Part shown: positions 8,372 to 17,188 of the stretch, piece by piece
How positions within the stretch are numbered: the first letter of the stretch is position 1
Layout: each line of letters starts with the position of its first letter
Assembly (NCBI GenBank): GCA_016702555.1
Contig: JADJDV010000001.1
Coordinates: 99,341 to 163,340 of the forward strand
From: Burkholderiales bacterium
Lineage (GTDB): Bacteria; Pseudomonadota; Gammaproteobacteria; Burkholderiales; Burkholderiaceae_C
Direction of reading: 5' to 3'
Length of the DNA stretch: 64,000 nucleotides
Notes under the pieces: model-generated
Seen by the model: only the letters and a program-made list of their open reading frames with translations
Told to the model about the DNA's origin: nothing
Database searches by the model: none
Position numbers and translations under genes: made by a program

Positions 8372-9808
8372 TCAGGCGTGTGCCGCGACCGCGGGGATCT
8401 GCACCTGCACCGCGCGGCCGGCCGTGATGGTCTTGAGCATGTTCCACAGCATGATCACCATGCCGCCCAGGTACAGCAGACCGCCCAGCAGGCGCAGCAC
8501 ATAGAACGGATAGGTGGCCTTGACCGACTCGACGAAGGTGTAGGTCAGCGTGCCGTCGGTGTTGACCGCACGCCACATCAGGCCCTGCATCACGCCGGCG
8601 ATCCACATCGCGGCGATGTAGACCACGATGCCGATGGTGGCGGTCCAGAAGTGCGCCTCGATGGCCTTCACGCTGTACATCTGCTTCTGGCCGAACAGGC
8701 GCGGCAGCAGGTAGTAGATGGAGCCGATGGTGATCAGGCCGACCCAGCCGAGCGCGCCCGAGTGCACGTGGCCCACCGTCCAGTCGGTGTAGTGCGACAG
8801 GGCGTTGACGGTCTTGATCGACATCATCGGGCCCTCGAAGGTGGACATGCCGTAGAACGACAGCGACACGATCAAGAAGCGCAGGATCGGGTCGTCACGC
8901 AGCTTATGCCAGGCGCCCGACAGGGTCATGATGCCGTTCATCATGCCGCCCCAGCTGGGGGCCAGCAGGATCAGCGAGAACACCATGCCCACCGACTGCG
9001 CCCAGTCGGGCAGCGCGGTGTAGTGCAGGTGGTGCGGGCCGGCCCACATGTAGGTGAAGATCAGCGCCCAGAAGTGCACGATCGACAGGCGGTAGCTGTA
9101 CACGGGGCGCTCGGCCTGCTTGGGGATGAAGTAGTACATCATGCCCAGGAAGCCGGTGGTCAGGAAGAAGCCGACCGCGTTGTGGCCGTACCACCACTGC
9201 ACCATGGCGTCCTGCACACCGGCGTAGGCCGAGTAGGACTTGAACAGGCCGACCGGCAGCGCCGCGCTGTTGACGATGTGCAGCAACGCAATGGTCAGGA
9301 TGAAGCCGCCGTAGAACCAGTTGGCCACGTAGATGTGCTTGACCCGGCGCGTGCCGACGGTGCCGAAGAACACCACCGCGAAGGCCACCCACACCAGTGC
9401 GATCAGGATGTCGATGGGCCACTCCAACTCGGCGTATTCCTTGCTGGTGGTGAGGCCCAGCGGCAGCGTGATGGCCGCGGCGACGATCACCGCCTGCCAG
9501 CCCCAGAAGGTGAAGGCGGCCAGCTTGTCGGAGAACAGCCGCACCTGGCAGGTGCGCTGCACCACGTAGTAGGCGGTGGCGAACAGGCCGCAGCCGCCGA
9601 AGGCAAAGATCACCGCGTTGGTGTGCAGCGGCCGCAGTCGACCGTAGCTGAGCCAGGGGATGCCAAGATTCAGTTCGGGCCAGGTCAGCTGCGCGGCGAT
9701 GATCACGCCCACCAGCATGCCGACCACGCCCCAGACCACCGTCATCACGGCAAATTGCCTCACCACCTTGTCGTTGTAGACCGTGGATTGCGTATTGGCG
9801 AATGTCAT
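8372..9808 (-). CDS. ccoN: cbb3 oxidase catalytic subunit I CcoN
   Basis: CcoN is the heme-copper catalytic subunit that reduces O2 to water and pumps protons. The 478-residue product is a polytopic membrane protein with the family's histidine ligands in PLHTNAVIFAFGG, WWYGHNAVGFFLTTGFLGMMYY and PHHLHYTALPDW, and later VGHVHSGALGWVG. The ATG at 9808 is preferred over the GTG at 9814 because AGAGG lies at correct spacing before it. It is the first gene of ccoNOQP. An FNR/Anr-type box lies 57 bases upstream, which fits induction at low oxygen. Confidence 0.96.
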   Translation of the reverse strand: MTFANTQSTVYNDKVVRQFAVMTVVWGVVGMLVGVIIAAQLTWPELNLGIPWLSYGRLRPLHTNAVIFAFGGCGLFATAYYVVQRTCQVRLFSDKLAAFTFWGWQAVIVAAAITLPLGLTTSKEYAELEWPIDILIALVWVAFAVVFFGTVGTRRVKHIYVANWFYGGFILTIALLHIVNSAALPVGLFKSYSAYAGVQDAMVQWWYGHNAVGFFLTTGFLGMMYYFIPKQAERPVYSYRLSIVHFWALIFTYMWAGPHHLHYTALPDWAQSVGMVFSLILLAPSWGGMMNGIMTLSGAWHKLRDDPILRFLIVSLSFYGMSTFEGPMMSIKTVNALSHYTDWTVGHVHSGALGWVGLITIGSIYYLLPRLFGQKQMYSVKAIEAHFWTATIGIVVYIAAMWIAGVMQGLMWRAVNTDGTLTYTFVESVKATYPFYVLRLLGGLLYLGGMVIMLWNMLKTITAGRAVQVQIPAVAAHA

Positions 9809-9864
9809 TTCCACCTCTTTCTTGAATGCACTCGAAAGTTTCCTGGATCGTAATATGGTTTTGA

Positions 9865-9878
9865 TTGACGTTGATCAA
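9865..9878 (-). promoter_or_regulatory. FNR/Anr-type box upstream of ccoN
   Basis: On the minus strand the sequence is TTGATCAACGTCAA: a TTGAT half-site, four bases, then GTCAA, one base off the FNR/Anr consensus TTGAT-N4-ATCAA. It lies 57-70 bases before the ccoN start and overlaps the last codons of ccoS. cbb3 operons are classically activated by FNR-family regulators at low oxygen, so activation of ccoN is the likely role. Confidence 0.75.
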
Positions 9879-10012
9879 TCGTGCTCGAAAATCCGCTCAC
9901 CCTCGCGATCGACGTCGTCGAATTGGCCACGGTAGATCGCCCACCAAAGCGCGCCCAGAATGAAGAACACCAGCACGACGGAAAGCGGGATCAGCAGGTA
10001 CAGAATGTCCAT
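9875..10012 (-). CDS. ccoS: cbb3 oxidase maturation protein CcoS (FixS)
   Basis: This 45-codon gene encodes MDILYLLIPLSVVLVFFILG followed by ALWWAIYRGQFDD and a tail ending IFEHD. The single helix, the WWA(I/V)xxGQFDD motif and the length are those of CcoS, needed for cofactor insertion into cbb3 oxidase. Its ATG overlaps the ccoI stop (TGATG), indicating translational coupling. Its 3' end overlaps the FNR-type box serving ccoN. Confidence 0.93.
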   Translation of the reverse strand: MDILYLLIPLSVVLVFFILGALWWAIYRGQFDDVDREGERIFEHD

Positions 10013-12342
10013 CAGGCCTCCTCGTGCCGTTCGCTGGCATCCGCCAGGCGCCAGGCGTTGAGCACCACCAGCAGCGAACTGGCCGCCATGCCGAGCCCGG
10101 CGAGCCAGGCCGACACCCAGCCCATCATCGCCAGCGGCACGCCGATCGCGTTGTAGCCAGCCGCCCAGGCGAGATTTTGCCGCACGATGCGCAGGGTACG
10201 GCGCGCCTGGCGTTGCGTCGCCGCAACTTGCATCAGGCGTTCACTGGGCAACACGAAGTCCGACTGCGCGCGCGCCAGCGGCACCGAGCGCCCGAAGGCA
10301 AACGACACGTTGGCGCCGGCCAGCACCGGCCCGTCGTTGAGGCCGTCGCCGACCATCGCCACGCGCGCGCCGGCCGCCTGCGCCTGGCGCAGCGCGGCCA
10401 GCTTGTCGGCCGGCGTGCAGCCGCCACGCGCCTCGTCGATGCCCAGGCGCTGGCCCACGCGCTCGGCGGCTTGCGGCTGGTCGCCCGACAGCAGGCGCAC
10501 GCGCAGGCCCTGCGCGTGCAGCGCGTCGACGGTGGCCTGCGCATCGGGGCGCAGTTCCTCGCGGAACTCGAAGCTGGCCAGCCAGCCCTGGTCGTCGCTC
10601 AGGTGGCTGGCCGGGCCATCGGTCGGCATCGGGCCCAGGCCGCAGAAGCTGGCCGAGCCCAGCCGCAATTCGGTGGTGCCGGCACCGGTGGCCAGCGCGC
10701 CGATCACGCCCTGGCCCGGCACTTCGCTCACAGCCGTCAGATGTGCGGCGGCATCACGGGCGACCTGCTCGTCGTCGGCGGCACGCACCAGTGCGCGCGC
10801 GATGGGATGCAGGCTGCCGCGCGCCAGCTCGGCCGCCCAGGCCAGCGCCTGCGCGCGCGCGACGCCATGCCGCAGGCGCAGCTCGGCCAGCACGAAGGCA
10901 TCGCGCGTCAGCGTGCCGGTCTTGTCGAACACCACGGTGTCGATCTCGGCCAGTTCCTCCAGCGCCTGCAGGCGCCGCACCAGCACGCCACGGCGCGCCA
11001 GCGCGCCGGCGCTGGCCAGCATGGCGGCCGGTGTGGCCAGCGACAGCGCGCACGGGCAGGTGACCACCAGGATCGCCACCGCGATCATCAGCGCGCGCCC
11101 CGGGTCGGTCGGCCACCACCAGGCGCAGGCCAGACCAGCGGCCAGCAGCACGAAGATGAGGAAGGGCTTGGCCAGCCGGTCCGCCAGTTGTGCGATGCGC
11201 GGCTTGGCCGTCGAGGCCCGCTCCATCAGCGCCACGATCTGCGCGTAGCGCGTGTCGGCGCCGATGCGCTCGACGCACACCGCCACCGGCGCCGTCAGGT
11301 TGTGGCTGCCGGCGATCACCGGCGCGCCGACGCCGCGCGCCAACGGTGTCGATTCGCCGGTGAGCAGCGCCTCGTCGACCGAGGTGTGGCCGTCCTGCAA
11401 CACGCCATCGGCCGGAAACGCCTCGCCCGGCAGCACGCGGATCGCGTCGCCGGGCCGCAGCCGGCGCACCGACACGCGCACCCATTCGCCGTCGTCGGCG
11501 CGGCGCAGCACGCTCTCGGGCAGGCGGTGCATCAGCGCCTCCAGCGCGCCGGCGGTGCGGTCGCGCAGGCGCAACTCCAGCCAGCGGCCGGTGAGCAGAA
11601 AGGCCACGAACATGGTCAGCGAATCGAAGTAGACCTGGTGGCCGAACACGCCCTGCGGCTCGAAGGTGCCGAGCGTGCTGACCACGAAGGTGATCAGCAT
11701 GCCCAGCGCCACCGGCAGGTCCATGCTGACGCGGCGCAGCCGCAGATCAAGCAGCGCGTTGGCGAAGAAGGGCCGGCAGGAGAACAGCACCACCGGGATC
11801 GACAGCAGCCATTGCGCCCAGCGCAGCAGGTGGATGATGTCGGCGTCGATCTCGCCCGGCCCGGTGAAGTATTCCGGCGCCGCATACATCATCACCTGCA
11901 TGGTGCACAGCCAGGCCACGCCCAGGCGCCACATCATCTTGCGCGTCTCGGCCTGGCGACGCGCGCTGCCCATGGCGTCGTGCGCCGGCAGCGGGCGATA
12001 GCCGCTGCGCAGCACCGCCTCCATCCAGCGCGAGGGCACGGTCGCGCCCTCTTCCCACACCACGCGGCCGCGGTGGCTGGCGGCATTGACCTCGGCCTCG
12101 CGCACGCCGGGGCTGGCGCGCAGCGCCTGCTCGATGGTGACCGCGCAGGCGGCGCAGTGCATGCCCTCGAACACCACCGTCGATTCCCAGTGCGTGCCCG
12201 GCCCCTGAGCGTCGGCACCGCCTTGCGGGCGGCTGAACTCCAGCCACTCGTCGCGCTCGTCGAGCAGCGCGAACGCACCCGACGCGCGCGCGGGCGCGGG
12301 CAGCGTGGGAGACACCGAAGGGATCACAGCCTCGCCTTGCAT
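10012..12342 (-). CDS. ccoI: Copper-transporting P-type ATPase CcoI (FixI)
   Basis: CcoI exports copper needed for assembly of the cbb3 binuclear centre. The product has an N-terminal metal-binding domain (FEGMHCAACAVTIEQAL), eight membrane helices, the CPC metal site (VVTCPCALSLATPAAM), the phosphorylation motif DKTGTLT, and the hinge MVGDGLNDGPVLAGANVSFAFG. The acidic residues and SP/HP-type histidine (RGSLHPIARAL) of P1B ATPases are present. I chose ATG 12342 (776 residues) over GTG 12408 because the longer version would run through the FNR-like box at 12380-12393. It couples to ccoS by a TGATG overlap. Confidence 0.93.
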   Translation of the reverse strand: MQGEAVIPSVSPTLPAPARASGAFALLDERDEWLEFSRPQGGADAQGPGTHWESTVVFEGMHCAACAVTIEQALRASPGVREAEVNAASHRGRVVWEEGATVPSRWMEAVLRSGYRPLPAHDAMGSARRQAETRKMMWRLGVAWLCTMQVMMYAAPEYFTGPGEIDADIIHLLRWAQWLLSIPVVLFSCRPFFANALLDLRLRRVSMDLPVALGMLITFVVSTLGTFEPQGVFGHQVYFDSLTMFVAFLLTGRWLELRLRDRTAGALEALMHRLPESVLRRADDGEWVRVSVRRLRPGDAIRVLPGEAFPADGVLQDGHTSVDEALLTGESTPLARGVGAPVIAGSHNLTAPVAVCVERIGADTRYAQIVALMERASTAKPRIAQLADRLAKPFLIFVLLAAGLACAWWWPTDPGRALMIAVAILVVTCPCALSLATPAAMLASAGALARRGVLVRRLQALEELAEIDTVVFDKTGTLTRDAFVLAELRLRHGVARAQALAWAAELARGSLHPIARALVRAADDEQVARDAAAHLTAVSEVPGQGVIGALATGAGTTELRLGSASFCGLGPMPTDGPASHLSDDQGWLASFEFREELRPDAQATVDALHAQGLRVRLLSGDQPQAAERVGQRLGIDEARGGCTPADKLAALRQAQAAGARVAMVGDGLNDGPVLAGANVSFAFGRSVPLARAQSDFVLPSERLMQVAATQRQARRTLRIVRQNLAWAAGYNAIGVPLAMMGWVSAWLAGLGMAASSLLVVLNAWRLADASERHEEA

Positions 12343-12379
12343 AAGCCGCGCGACTTTAGGCGCTTTGCCTTGCAAGGGC

Positions 12380-12393
12380 TTGACTACCGTCAA
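12380..12393. promoter_or_regulatory. FNR/Anr-like palindrome between ccoI and uspA
   Basis: TTGAC-TACC-GTCAA is a perfect dyad differing from the FNR/Anr consensus TTGAT-N4-ATCAA by one base in each half. It sits 38 bases upstream of the chosen ccoI start and 94 bases upstream of uspA, so it could serve either divergent gene. Both cbb3 assembly genes and universal stress proteins are common targets of FNR-family regulators. Binding is inferred. Confidence 0.5.
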
Positions 12394-12487
12394 GAGTCGC
12401 AGCCGCACGTCTGGTTAAGGTATCGTTGCGCTTGCTGTGCACATTTATGCGAACGGCAGTCAACGAATCAACCACAGGAGAAACACC

Positions 12488-12931
12488 ATGTTCCAACGCA
12501 TCCTTGTCGCCACCGACGGCTCCAAACTGTCCAAGAAAGCCGTCGACAGCGCCATCCAGCTGGCCGCGACCTGCGGTGCCGAACTGGTGGCGCTGAAGGT
12601 GGTGCCCCGCTATCCGCAAAGCTACTTCGAAGGCGCGGTGCCGCTGTCGGCGCAGGACATCACCAAGGTGGAGGAGCAATGGGCCGCCGACGGCCAGGAA
12701 ATCGTCGACGCCGTCAAGAAGACCGGCGAATCCAAGGGCGTCAAGGTCAAGTCGGTGCTGGCCAAATCGGATGTGGTGTCCGACGCCGTGATCGCCGCCG
12801 CCAAGCGGCACAAGGCCGACCTGATCGTGATGGCCTCGCACGGCCGCAGGGGCGTCAAGCGCCTGCTGCTGGGCAGCGAGACGCAGCAGGTACTGACGCA
12901 TTCCGAGATTCCAGTGCTGGTGCTGCGCTGA
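12488..12931 (+). CDS. Universal stress protein, UspA family
   Basis: This 147-residue single-domain Usp starts MFQRILVATDGSKLSKKAVDSA, with the first-strand Asp of the nucleotide-binding fold. It carries the ATP-binding signature near residue 120 (ASHGRRGVKRLLLGSETQQVL: HG-x9-GS), ending IPVLVLR. UspA proteins support survival under starvation or low oxygen. The start is set by the AGGAG at 12477-12481. The gene is divergent from ccoI and shares an intergenic FNR-like dyad; a perfect terminator follows its stop. Confidence 0.93.
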   Translation: MFQRILVATDGSKLSKKAVDSAIQLAATCGAELVALKVVPRYPQSYFEGAVPLSAQDITKVEEQWAADGQEIVDAVKKTGESKGVKVKSVLAKSDVVSDAVIAAAKRHKADLIVMASHGRRGVKRLLLGSETQQVLTHSEIPVLVLR

Positions 12932-12977
12932 GGCGACACCAGCGGGCGCACCGGGCGCCCGCCAACGACGAAAGAAC

Positions 12978-13015
12978 GACAACGGCTTCAGGCGCACGCG
13001 CCTGAAGCCGTTGTC
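12978..13015. terminator. Strong hairpin between convergent uspA and LapA-domain gene
   Basis: An 18-bp perfect stem (GACAACGGCTTCAGGCGC and its complement) with a 2-base loop lies 46 bases after the uspA stop and 27 bases after the end of the convergent gene at 13043. It has no long T-run, but its symmetry and position suit a bidirectional terminator. Confidence 0.7.
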
Positions 13016-13042
13016 CATCCATCGCCGCCGCCCGGCGGCGCC

Positions 13043-13675
13043 TCAGCGCGGCACCGCCTGCCCCACGGGATCGTCATTGCCTTGCGGCTGTGCAGGCGCC
13101 GTCGCCACCGCCGATGCCGCGGTGAGCGCCGCCGGCTGCACGCTCGGCAGCGCTGGCGTGTAGCCGCTCAGGCCCTCGCGCAAGCCCATCTCCAGCCGGT
13201 CGACGCGCGCGTGCAGTTCGCGGTTGTGCGACTCGACCGCCTGCACCAGGCGGCCGATCTCCAGGTCCACCGGGCGGTCACGCAAGCCCATCTCGGCGCG
13301 GTCGACGCGCGCCAGCGTCTCGCGCGTGTGGCCGTTGATCACGTCGGACAGGCGCGCCACTTCCTGGTCGAGGTGCGCGCGCAGATCGGTGAAGCGCGAG
13401 GCCTCGGCCTTGTCGGCCAGCTCGCGCTGCGCAGACAGTTCCTTGGCGTGGCGGCGCGTCTCGATCAGCACCGTACCCTGCGTGTAGGCGATCAGGCCGA
13501 CGAACACCACCGACAGCAGCGCCATCAGGCCCAGCAGCACCAGCCCGAGCGGCGCGCGAATCTCGGTGAAGATCAGAGACAGGTCGGTCGGTCGCGTCAT
13601 CTCGACCCAGTTGACGCCGATGAAGGCGACGATGACTGCGCCGACCAGCAGCAGCAGCAGCGATCTCAAGGACAT
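13043..13675 (-). CDS. Membrane protein with LapA-type domain and coiled-coil tail
   Basis: The 210-residue protein has two membrane helices (about residues 4-24 and 42-66), separated by VNWVEMTRPTDLSLIFTEIRAPLG. This pattern resembles the LapA/DUF1049 domain. A long charged helical region follows (about 70-160), containing a twice-used motif (RVDRAEMGLR and RVDRLEMGLR), then a low-complexity Ala/Pro tail. The ATG at 13675 has AAGGAG upstream. Proteins of this layout are usually annotated as hypothetical or as LapA-domain proteins; no reaction is known. The repeated segment suggests an internal duplication. Confidence 0.7.
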   Translation of the reverse strand: MSLRSLLLLLVGAVIVAFIGVNWVEMTRPTDLSLIFTEIRAPLGLVLLGLMALLSVVFVGLIAYTQGTVLIETRRHAKELSAQRELADKAEASRFTDLRAHLDQEVARLSDVINGHTRETLARVDRAEMGLRDRPVDLEIGRLVQAVESHNRELHARVDRLEMGLREGLSGYTPALPSVQPAALTAASAVATAPAQPQGNDDPVGQAVPR

Positions 13676-13806
13676 GGTTAGGGCTCCTTTTCCTTATTCG
13701 TTCGTGTCGCGGCCGCGGCGCGCATCGCCGGGCCGTATCCACCGGCAGTGTAGCCGGCACGCATCTGGCGGCCTGTCAGTCAAGACCGGTAATCCAGCAC
13801 CGGCGA

Positions 13807-15369
13807 TCATGCGTCGGTGAACAGGCCCTGGTACCGATTGCGCAGCAGGTTCTTCTGCACCTTGCCCATGGTGTTGCGCGGCAGCTCGGCGGCAATGAAG
13901 CAGCGTTTCGGGATCTTGAAGTTGGCCAGCCGGGCCTTGAGAGCGCCCAGCAGTTGCTCGGCGTCCAGCGTGGCGCCCGGCCTGGCGATGACGACCGCCA
14001 CGCCCACTTCACCGAAATCCGGGTGCGGCACGCCGACGATGGCGCTTTCGGCCACACCGGGCATGTCGTTCAGCACGCTCTCGATTTCGGCCGGGTAGAC
14101 GTTGTAGCCGCCGCTGATGATCAAGTCCTTGCTGCGTCCGACGATGGTGACGTAGCCGCGCGCGTCCTGCTGGCCGACGTCACCGGTCTTGAAGAAACCA
14201 TCGGCAGTGAACTCCTCGGCGGTTTTCTCCGGCATGCGCCAGTAGCCGCTGAACACGTTCGGCCCCGCCACCTCGATGCCACCAATCTCGCCGACCGGCA
14301 GGTCGGCCCCCTCGTCGCCGCGCACCCGCACGCTCACGCCCGGCAGCGGAAAACCCACCGTGCCGCCGCGCCGCTCGCTCTGATGGCCATAGCGCGCATC
14401 GGCACGGTACGGGTTGCTGGTGAGCATGATGGTCTCGCTCATACCGTAGCGCTCGAGAATGGTGTGGCCGGTGCGCGCCTGCCAATCGTTGAAGGTCTCG
14501 ATCAACAGCGGTGCCGAGCCGCTGATGAACAGGCGCATGTGCGCGGCCTGGCTCTGCGTCAGCGCCGACTCGCCCAGCATGCGCACGTACAGCGTCGGCA
14601 CCCCCATGAATACGGTGGCGCGCGGCAGGTCGGCGATCACGCGCTTGGGGTCGAACTTGCCATGCCACAACATGGTGCTGCCATTCAGCAGCGCGCCGTG
14701 GATGGCGACGAACAGGCCGTGCACATGGAAGATCGGCAGCGCATGGATCAGCACGTCGCCGGGCTGCCAGCCCCAGTAGTCCTTCAACATCACCGCGTTG
14801 CTGGTCAGGTTGCCGTGCGACAGCATGGCGCCCTTGCTGCGGCCGGTGGTGCCGCTGGTGTAGAGGATGGCGGCCAGGTCATCCTCGCCGCGCTGCACCG
14901 GTGTCTGCCGGTCGCTGCAGTGCGCGGCGCGCTCCAGCAGGCTGCCACTGCGGTCGTCGTCCAGCGTGAAGACATGGCGCGTGCCGGCCTTGAAGGCGAT
15001 GGCGCTGACCCAGCTGAAGTTCTTGCTGCTGCACACCACCACCGCCGGCTCGGCGTTGCCGATGAAGTACTCGATCTCGCCGCTCTGGTAGGCGGTGTTC
15101 AGCGGCAGGAAGGCGAAGCCGGCGCGCAGCGTGGCCAGGTACAGCACCATCGCCTCGACCGACTTCTCGACCTGCACCGCCACGCGTGGCGGCATGCCGT
15201 CGGCGGGCTTGGGGATATCGAGCGACTGCAGCAGGTTGGCCACCATGGCGGTGGCGCGGTCGAGGTCGCGCCAGGAATAGAGGAGGCCGTTGTCGGTCTC
15301 GACCGCGACACGGTCCAGATCGGCGGGAAAAGCGGCACGCAGGGTGGCGAACAGGTTCTGGTTGGACAT
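13807..15369 (-). CDS. Malonyl-CoA synthetase (malonate-CoA ligase, MatB type)
   Basis: This 520-residue ANL-superfamily enzyme likely activates malonate to malonyl-CoA with ATP. The adenylation motifs are clear: LYTSGTTGRSKGAMLSHGN (P-loop), FISGSAPLL, ERYGMSET, TGDVGQQD and IISGGYNVYPAEIE, with the C-terminal catalytic lysine in RNTMGKVQKNLLR. The ERYGMSET and LPIFHVHGLF segments match MatB-type sequences better than fatty acyl-CoA synthetases. The gene cluster, which includes malonyl-CoA decarboxylase and a TTT receptor, supports the malonate assignment. Another short-chain acyl-CoA ligase remains possible. Confidence 0.85.
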   Translation of the reverse strand: MSNQNLFATLRAAFPADLDRVAVETDNGLLYSWRDLDRATAMVANLLQSLDIPKPADGMPPRVAVQVEKSVEAMVLYLATLRAGFAFLPLNTAYQSGEIEYFIGNAEPAVVVCSSKNFSWVSAIAFKAGTRHVFTLDDDRSGSLLERAAHCSDRQTPVQRGEDDLAAILYTSGTTGRSKGAMLSHGNLTSNAVMLKDYWGWQPGDVLIHALPIFHVHGLFVAIHGALLNGSTMLWHGKFDPKRVIADLPRATVFMGVPTLYVRMLGESALTQSQAAHMRLFISGSAPLLIETFNDWQARTGHTILERYGMSETIMLTSNPYRADARYGHQSERRGGTVGFPLPGVSVRVRGDEGADLPVGEIGGIEVAGPNVFSGYWRMPEKTAEEFTADGFFKTGDVGQQDARGYVTIVGRSKDLIISGGYNVYPAEIESVLNDMPGVAESAIVGVPHPDFGEVGVAVVIARPGATLDAEQLLGALKARLANFKIPKRCFIAAELPRNTMGKVQKNLLRNRYQGLFTDA

Positions 15370-15395
15370 GGCGGAGGAACTGGGGAAACAAAGTC

Positions 15396-16172
15396 TTAGA
15401 AACGCGCCGGCCGCTTGGCCAGAAAGGCCGCGATGCCCTCGCGGTGCTCGGCGCTGTCGGCGTAATCGTAGGCGCTGGCGAGCAGCGGTTCGGGCACGGT
15501 GGCCGCCGCCTCAAGCGCGCGCAGGGTGCGCTTGTTCAGGCGCGCCGCCTGCGGCGCCAGCGTGGCGATGCGCGCGGCGCGCCGCTGCGCCTCGGCCATC
15601 AGTTCGGGCGCCGGCAGCACGCCATTCAGAAAGCCGCGCGCCTTCATCTCGCGCGCATCCAGCACCGCCGCTTCCAGCAGCAGCTCGCGCGCGCTCGCGG
15701 CGCCGGCCACGCGCGCCACCAGCTGCGCCTCGCGCGGCGCCATCGGAAAGCCCAGGCGCGCGATCGGCGCACCGAATTTCGCATCCTCGGCGGCGATGCG
15801 GATGTCGCAGCAGCAGGCAATCTCGAGCCCCGCGCCCATGCAGTGGCCGCCGATGGCGGCGACGATGGGCAGATCGCAGTCGAGCACCGCCTGCAGGCCG
15901 CCCCAGACCTCGTCCTCGTGAAAGGCACGCAGCCGGTCGGCGTCGAAGCGAAAGTCCGGGTACTCGGCGATGTCACCGCCGGCGCAGAAGTGCGCGCCCT
16001 CGCCGCGCAGCAGCACGGCGTGCCAATCGCGGCTCGCCTGGATGCGCGCGAACACCTCTCGCAACTCGCGCCACATGGCGCGCGACATGGCGTTGAACTT
16101 GGACGGGTTCGACAGCGTGACGACGGCGACCCGTGCGTCGCCGTCGCTGCCCAGACTCACATGGCCGGACAA
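15396..16172 (-). CDS. Enoyl-CoA hydratase/isomerase family protein
   Basis: This 258-residue crotonase-fold protein shows the oxyanion-hole regions GEGAHFCAGGDIAEYP (about residues 55-70) and IGGHCMGAGLEIACCCDIRIAAEDAKFGAP (about 100-130). The usual catalytic Glu positions lie near the latter region. No ATG fits: the frame opens with TTG at 16172 (SGHVSLGSDG) or GTG at 16160, with no clear ribosome-binding site. It sits between the TTT receptor (7 bases after its stop) and the malonyl-CoA synthetase. The substrate is unknown; a role in malonyl- or related acyl-CoA use is inferred from context. Confidence 0.85.
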   Translation of the reverse strand: MSGHVSLGSDGDARVAVVTLSNPSKFNAMSRAMWRELREVFARIQASRDWHAVLLRGEGAHFCAGGDIAEYPDFRFDADRLRAFHEDEVWGGLQAVLDCDLPIVAAIGGHCMGAGLEIACCCDIRIAAEDAKFGAPIARLGFPMAPREAQLVARVAGAASARELLLEAAVLDAREMKARGFLNGVLPAPELMAEAQRRAARIATLAPQAARLNKRTLRALEAAATVPEPLLASAYDYADSAEHREGIAAFLAKRPARF

Positions 16173-16179
16173 GGGCAGA

Positions 16180-17157
16180 TCACTCCAGCTTGGCGCCCGA
16201 CGCCTTCACCACCTGCGCCCAGCGGCTGATCTCGTCGCGGATCAGGCTGGCGAACTGTGCCCCGCTGACACCGGGGAAGTCGGCGCCCTGCCCTTGCCAC
16301 ACGGTCTTGGCGTCGGGCTCCTGGCAGGACTTGCGGATCACCTCGATGGCGGCCTGCTGCGCGTCGGCCGGCATGCCCTTGGGCGCCCAGATGCCGTACC
16401 AGGTCTGCACGTTGTAGTCGGGCAGGCCGACCTCGGTCGCGCTGGGCACGTCCGGAATCGCCGGGTTGCGTTGCTTGCCCGCCACCATCAGCGCCTTGAT
16501 GCGCCCGCCCTTGATGTGCCCGGCCGACGAGCCAAGGCCGTCGAAGGCCATGTCCACCGTGCCGGCGATCAGGTCCTGCAGGGCCGGGCCGGCGCCGCGG
16601 TAGGGAATGTGGGTGATTGAGGTCTTGGTCTGGATCTTGAACAGCTCGCCCGCCAGGTGGTGCACCGAGCCGGCGCCGGCCGAGGCGTAGTCGAGCTTGC
16701 CCGGGTTCTTGCGCAGGTGCTCGATCAGTGCCTGGGCGGTCGGCTGCGTCACGCGCCTGGGATTGACCACCAGCACCTGCGGCACGCTGGCCACCTGCAC
16801 CAACGGCACAAAGTCCTTCTCGATGTCGTAGTCCAGCTTGGGGTACATGCTGGGCGCGATCATGTGGTGGGCGCCGCCCATGAACAGCGTGTAGCCGTCG
16901 CCGGCCGCCTTGGCCGCCACCGAGGCACCCACGGTGCCACCGGCGCCGCCGCGGTTGTCGATCACCAGCGTCTTGCCGGTCAGCTTGGAGAACTGTGCCG
17001 CCAGCGGGCGCGCGAAGGCGTCGGTGCCGCCACCGGCGGGAAAGGGCACGATCAGCGTGACCGGCTTGGTGGGCCAGGATTGCGCCCGCGCCAGGCCCGG
17101 CAGCGTGAAAGCGGCCGCGCCCAGCAGCGCCTGACGACGGTTGAATGCGAAAGTCAT
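16180..17157 (-). CDS. TTT (Bug-type) tripartite tricarboxylate transporter receptor
   Basis: This 325-residue periplasmic binding protein has a twin-arginine-like signal (NRRQALLGAAAFTLPGLARAQ) followed by the family landmarks WPTKPVTLIVPFPAGGGTDAFARPLAA, VIDNRGGAGGTVGASVAAKAAGDGYTL, and YASAGAGSVHHLAGELF with HIPYRGAGPALQDLIAGTVDM. TTT receptors bind carboxylates for uptake; given its neighbours, malonate or a related dicarboxylate is a fair guess. No TctA/TctB membrane genes lie nearby, common for orphan Bug receptors. GAGGAG precedes the ATG. Confidence 0.92.
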   Translation of the reverse strand: MTFAFNRRQALLGAAAFTLPGLARAQSWPTKPVTLIVPFPAGGGTDAFARPLAAQFSKLTGKTLVIDNRGGAGGTVGASVAAKAAGDGYTLFMGGAHHMIAPSMYPKLDYDIEKDFVPLVQVASVPQVLVVNPRRVTQPTAQALIEHLRKNPGKLDYASAGAGSVHHLAGELFKIQTKTSITHIPYRGAGPALQDLIAGTVDMAFDGLGSSAGHIKGGRIKALMVAGKQRNPAIPDVPSATEVGLPDYNVQTWYGIWAPKGMPADAQQAAIEVIRKSCQEPDAKTVWQGQGADFPGVSGAQFASLIRDEISRWAQVVKASGAKLE

Positions 17158-17188
17158 GCCAGCGGTCTCCTCATGGTGATTGGAAGAC

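Noticed and set aside
10024..13005. Very long open frame (~990 codons) on the plus strand opposite ccoI and continuing to uspA
   Set aside because: It is antisense to a fully motif-complete CcoI, is dominated by Arg/Ala/Gln/His, has no recognisable domain and is a typical product of GC-rich codon bias.
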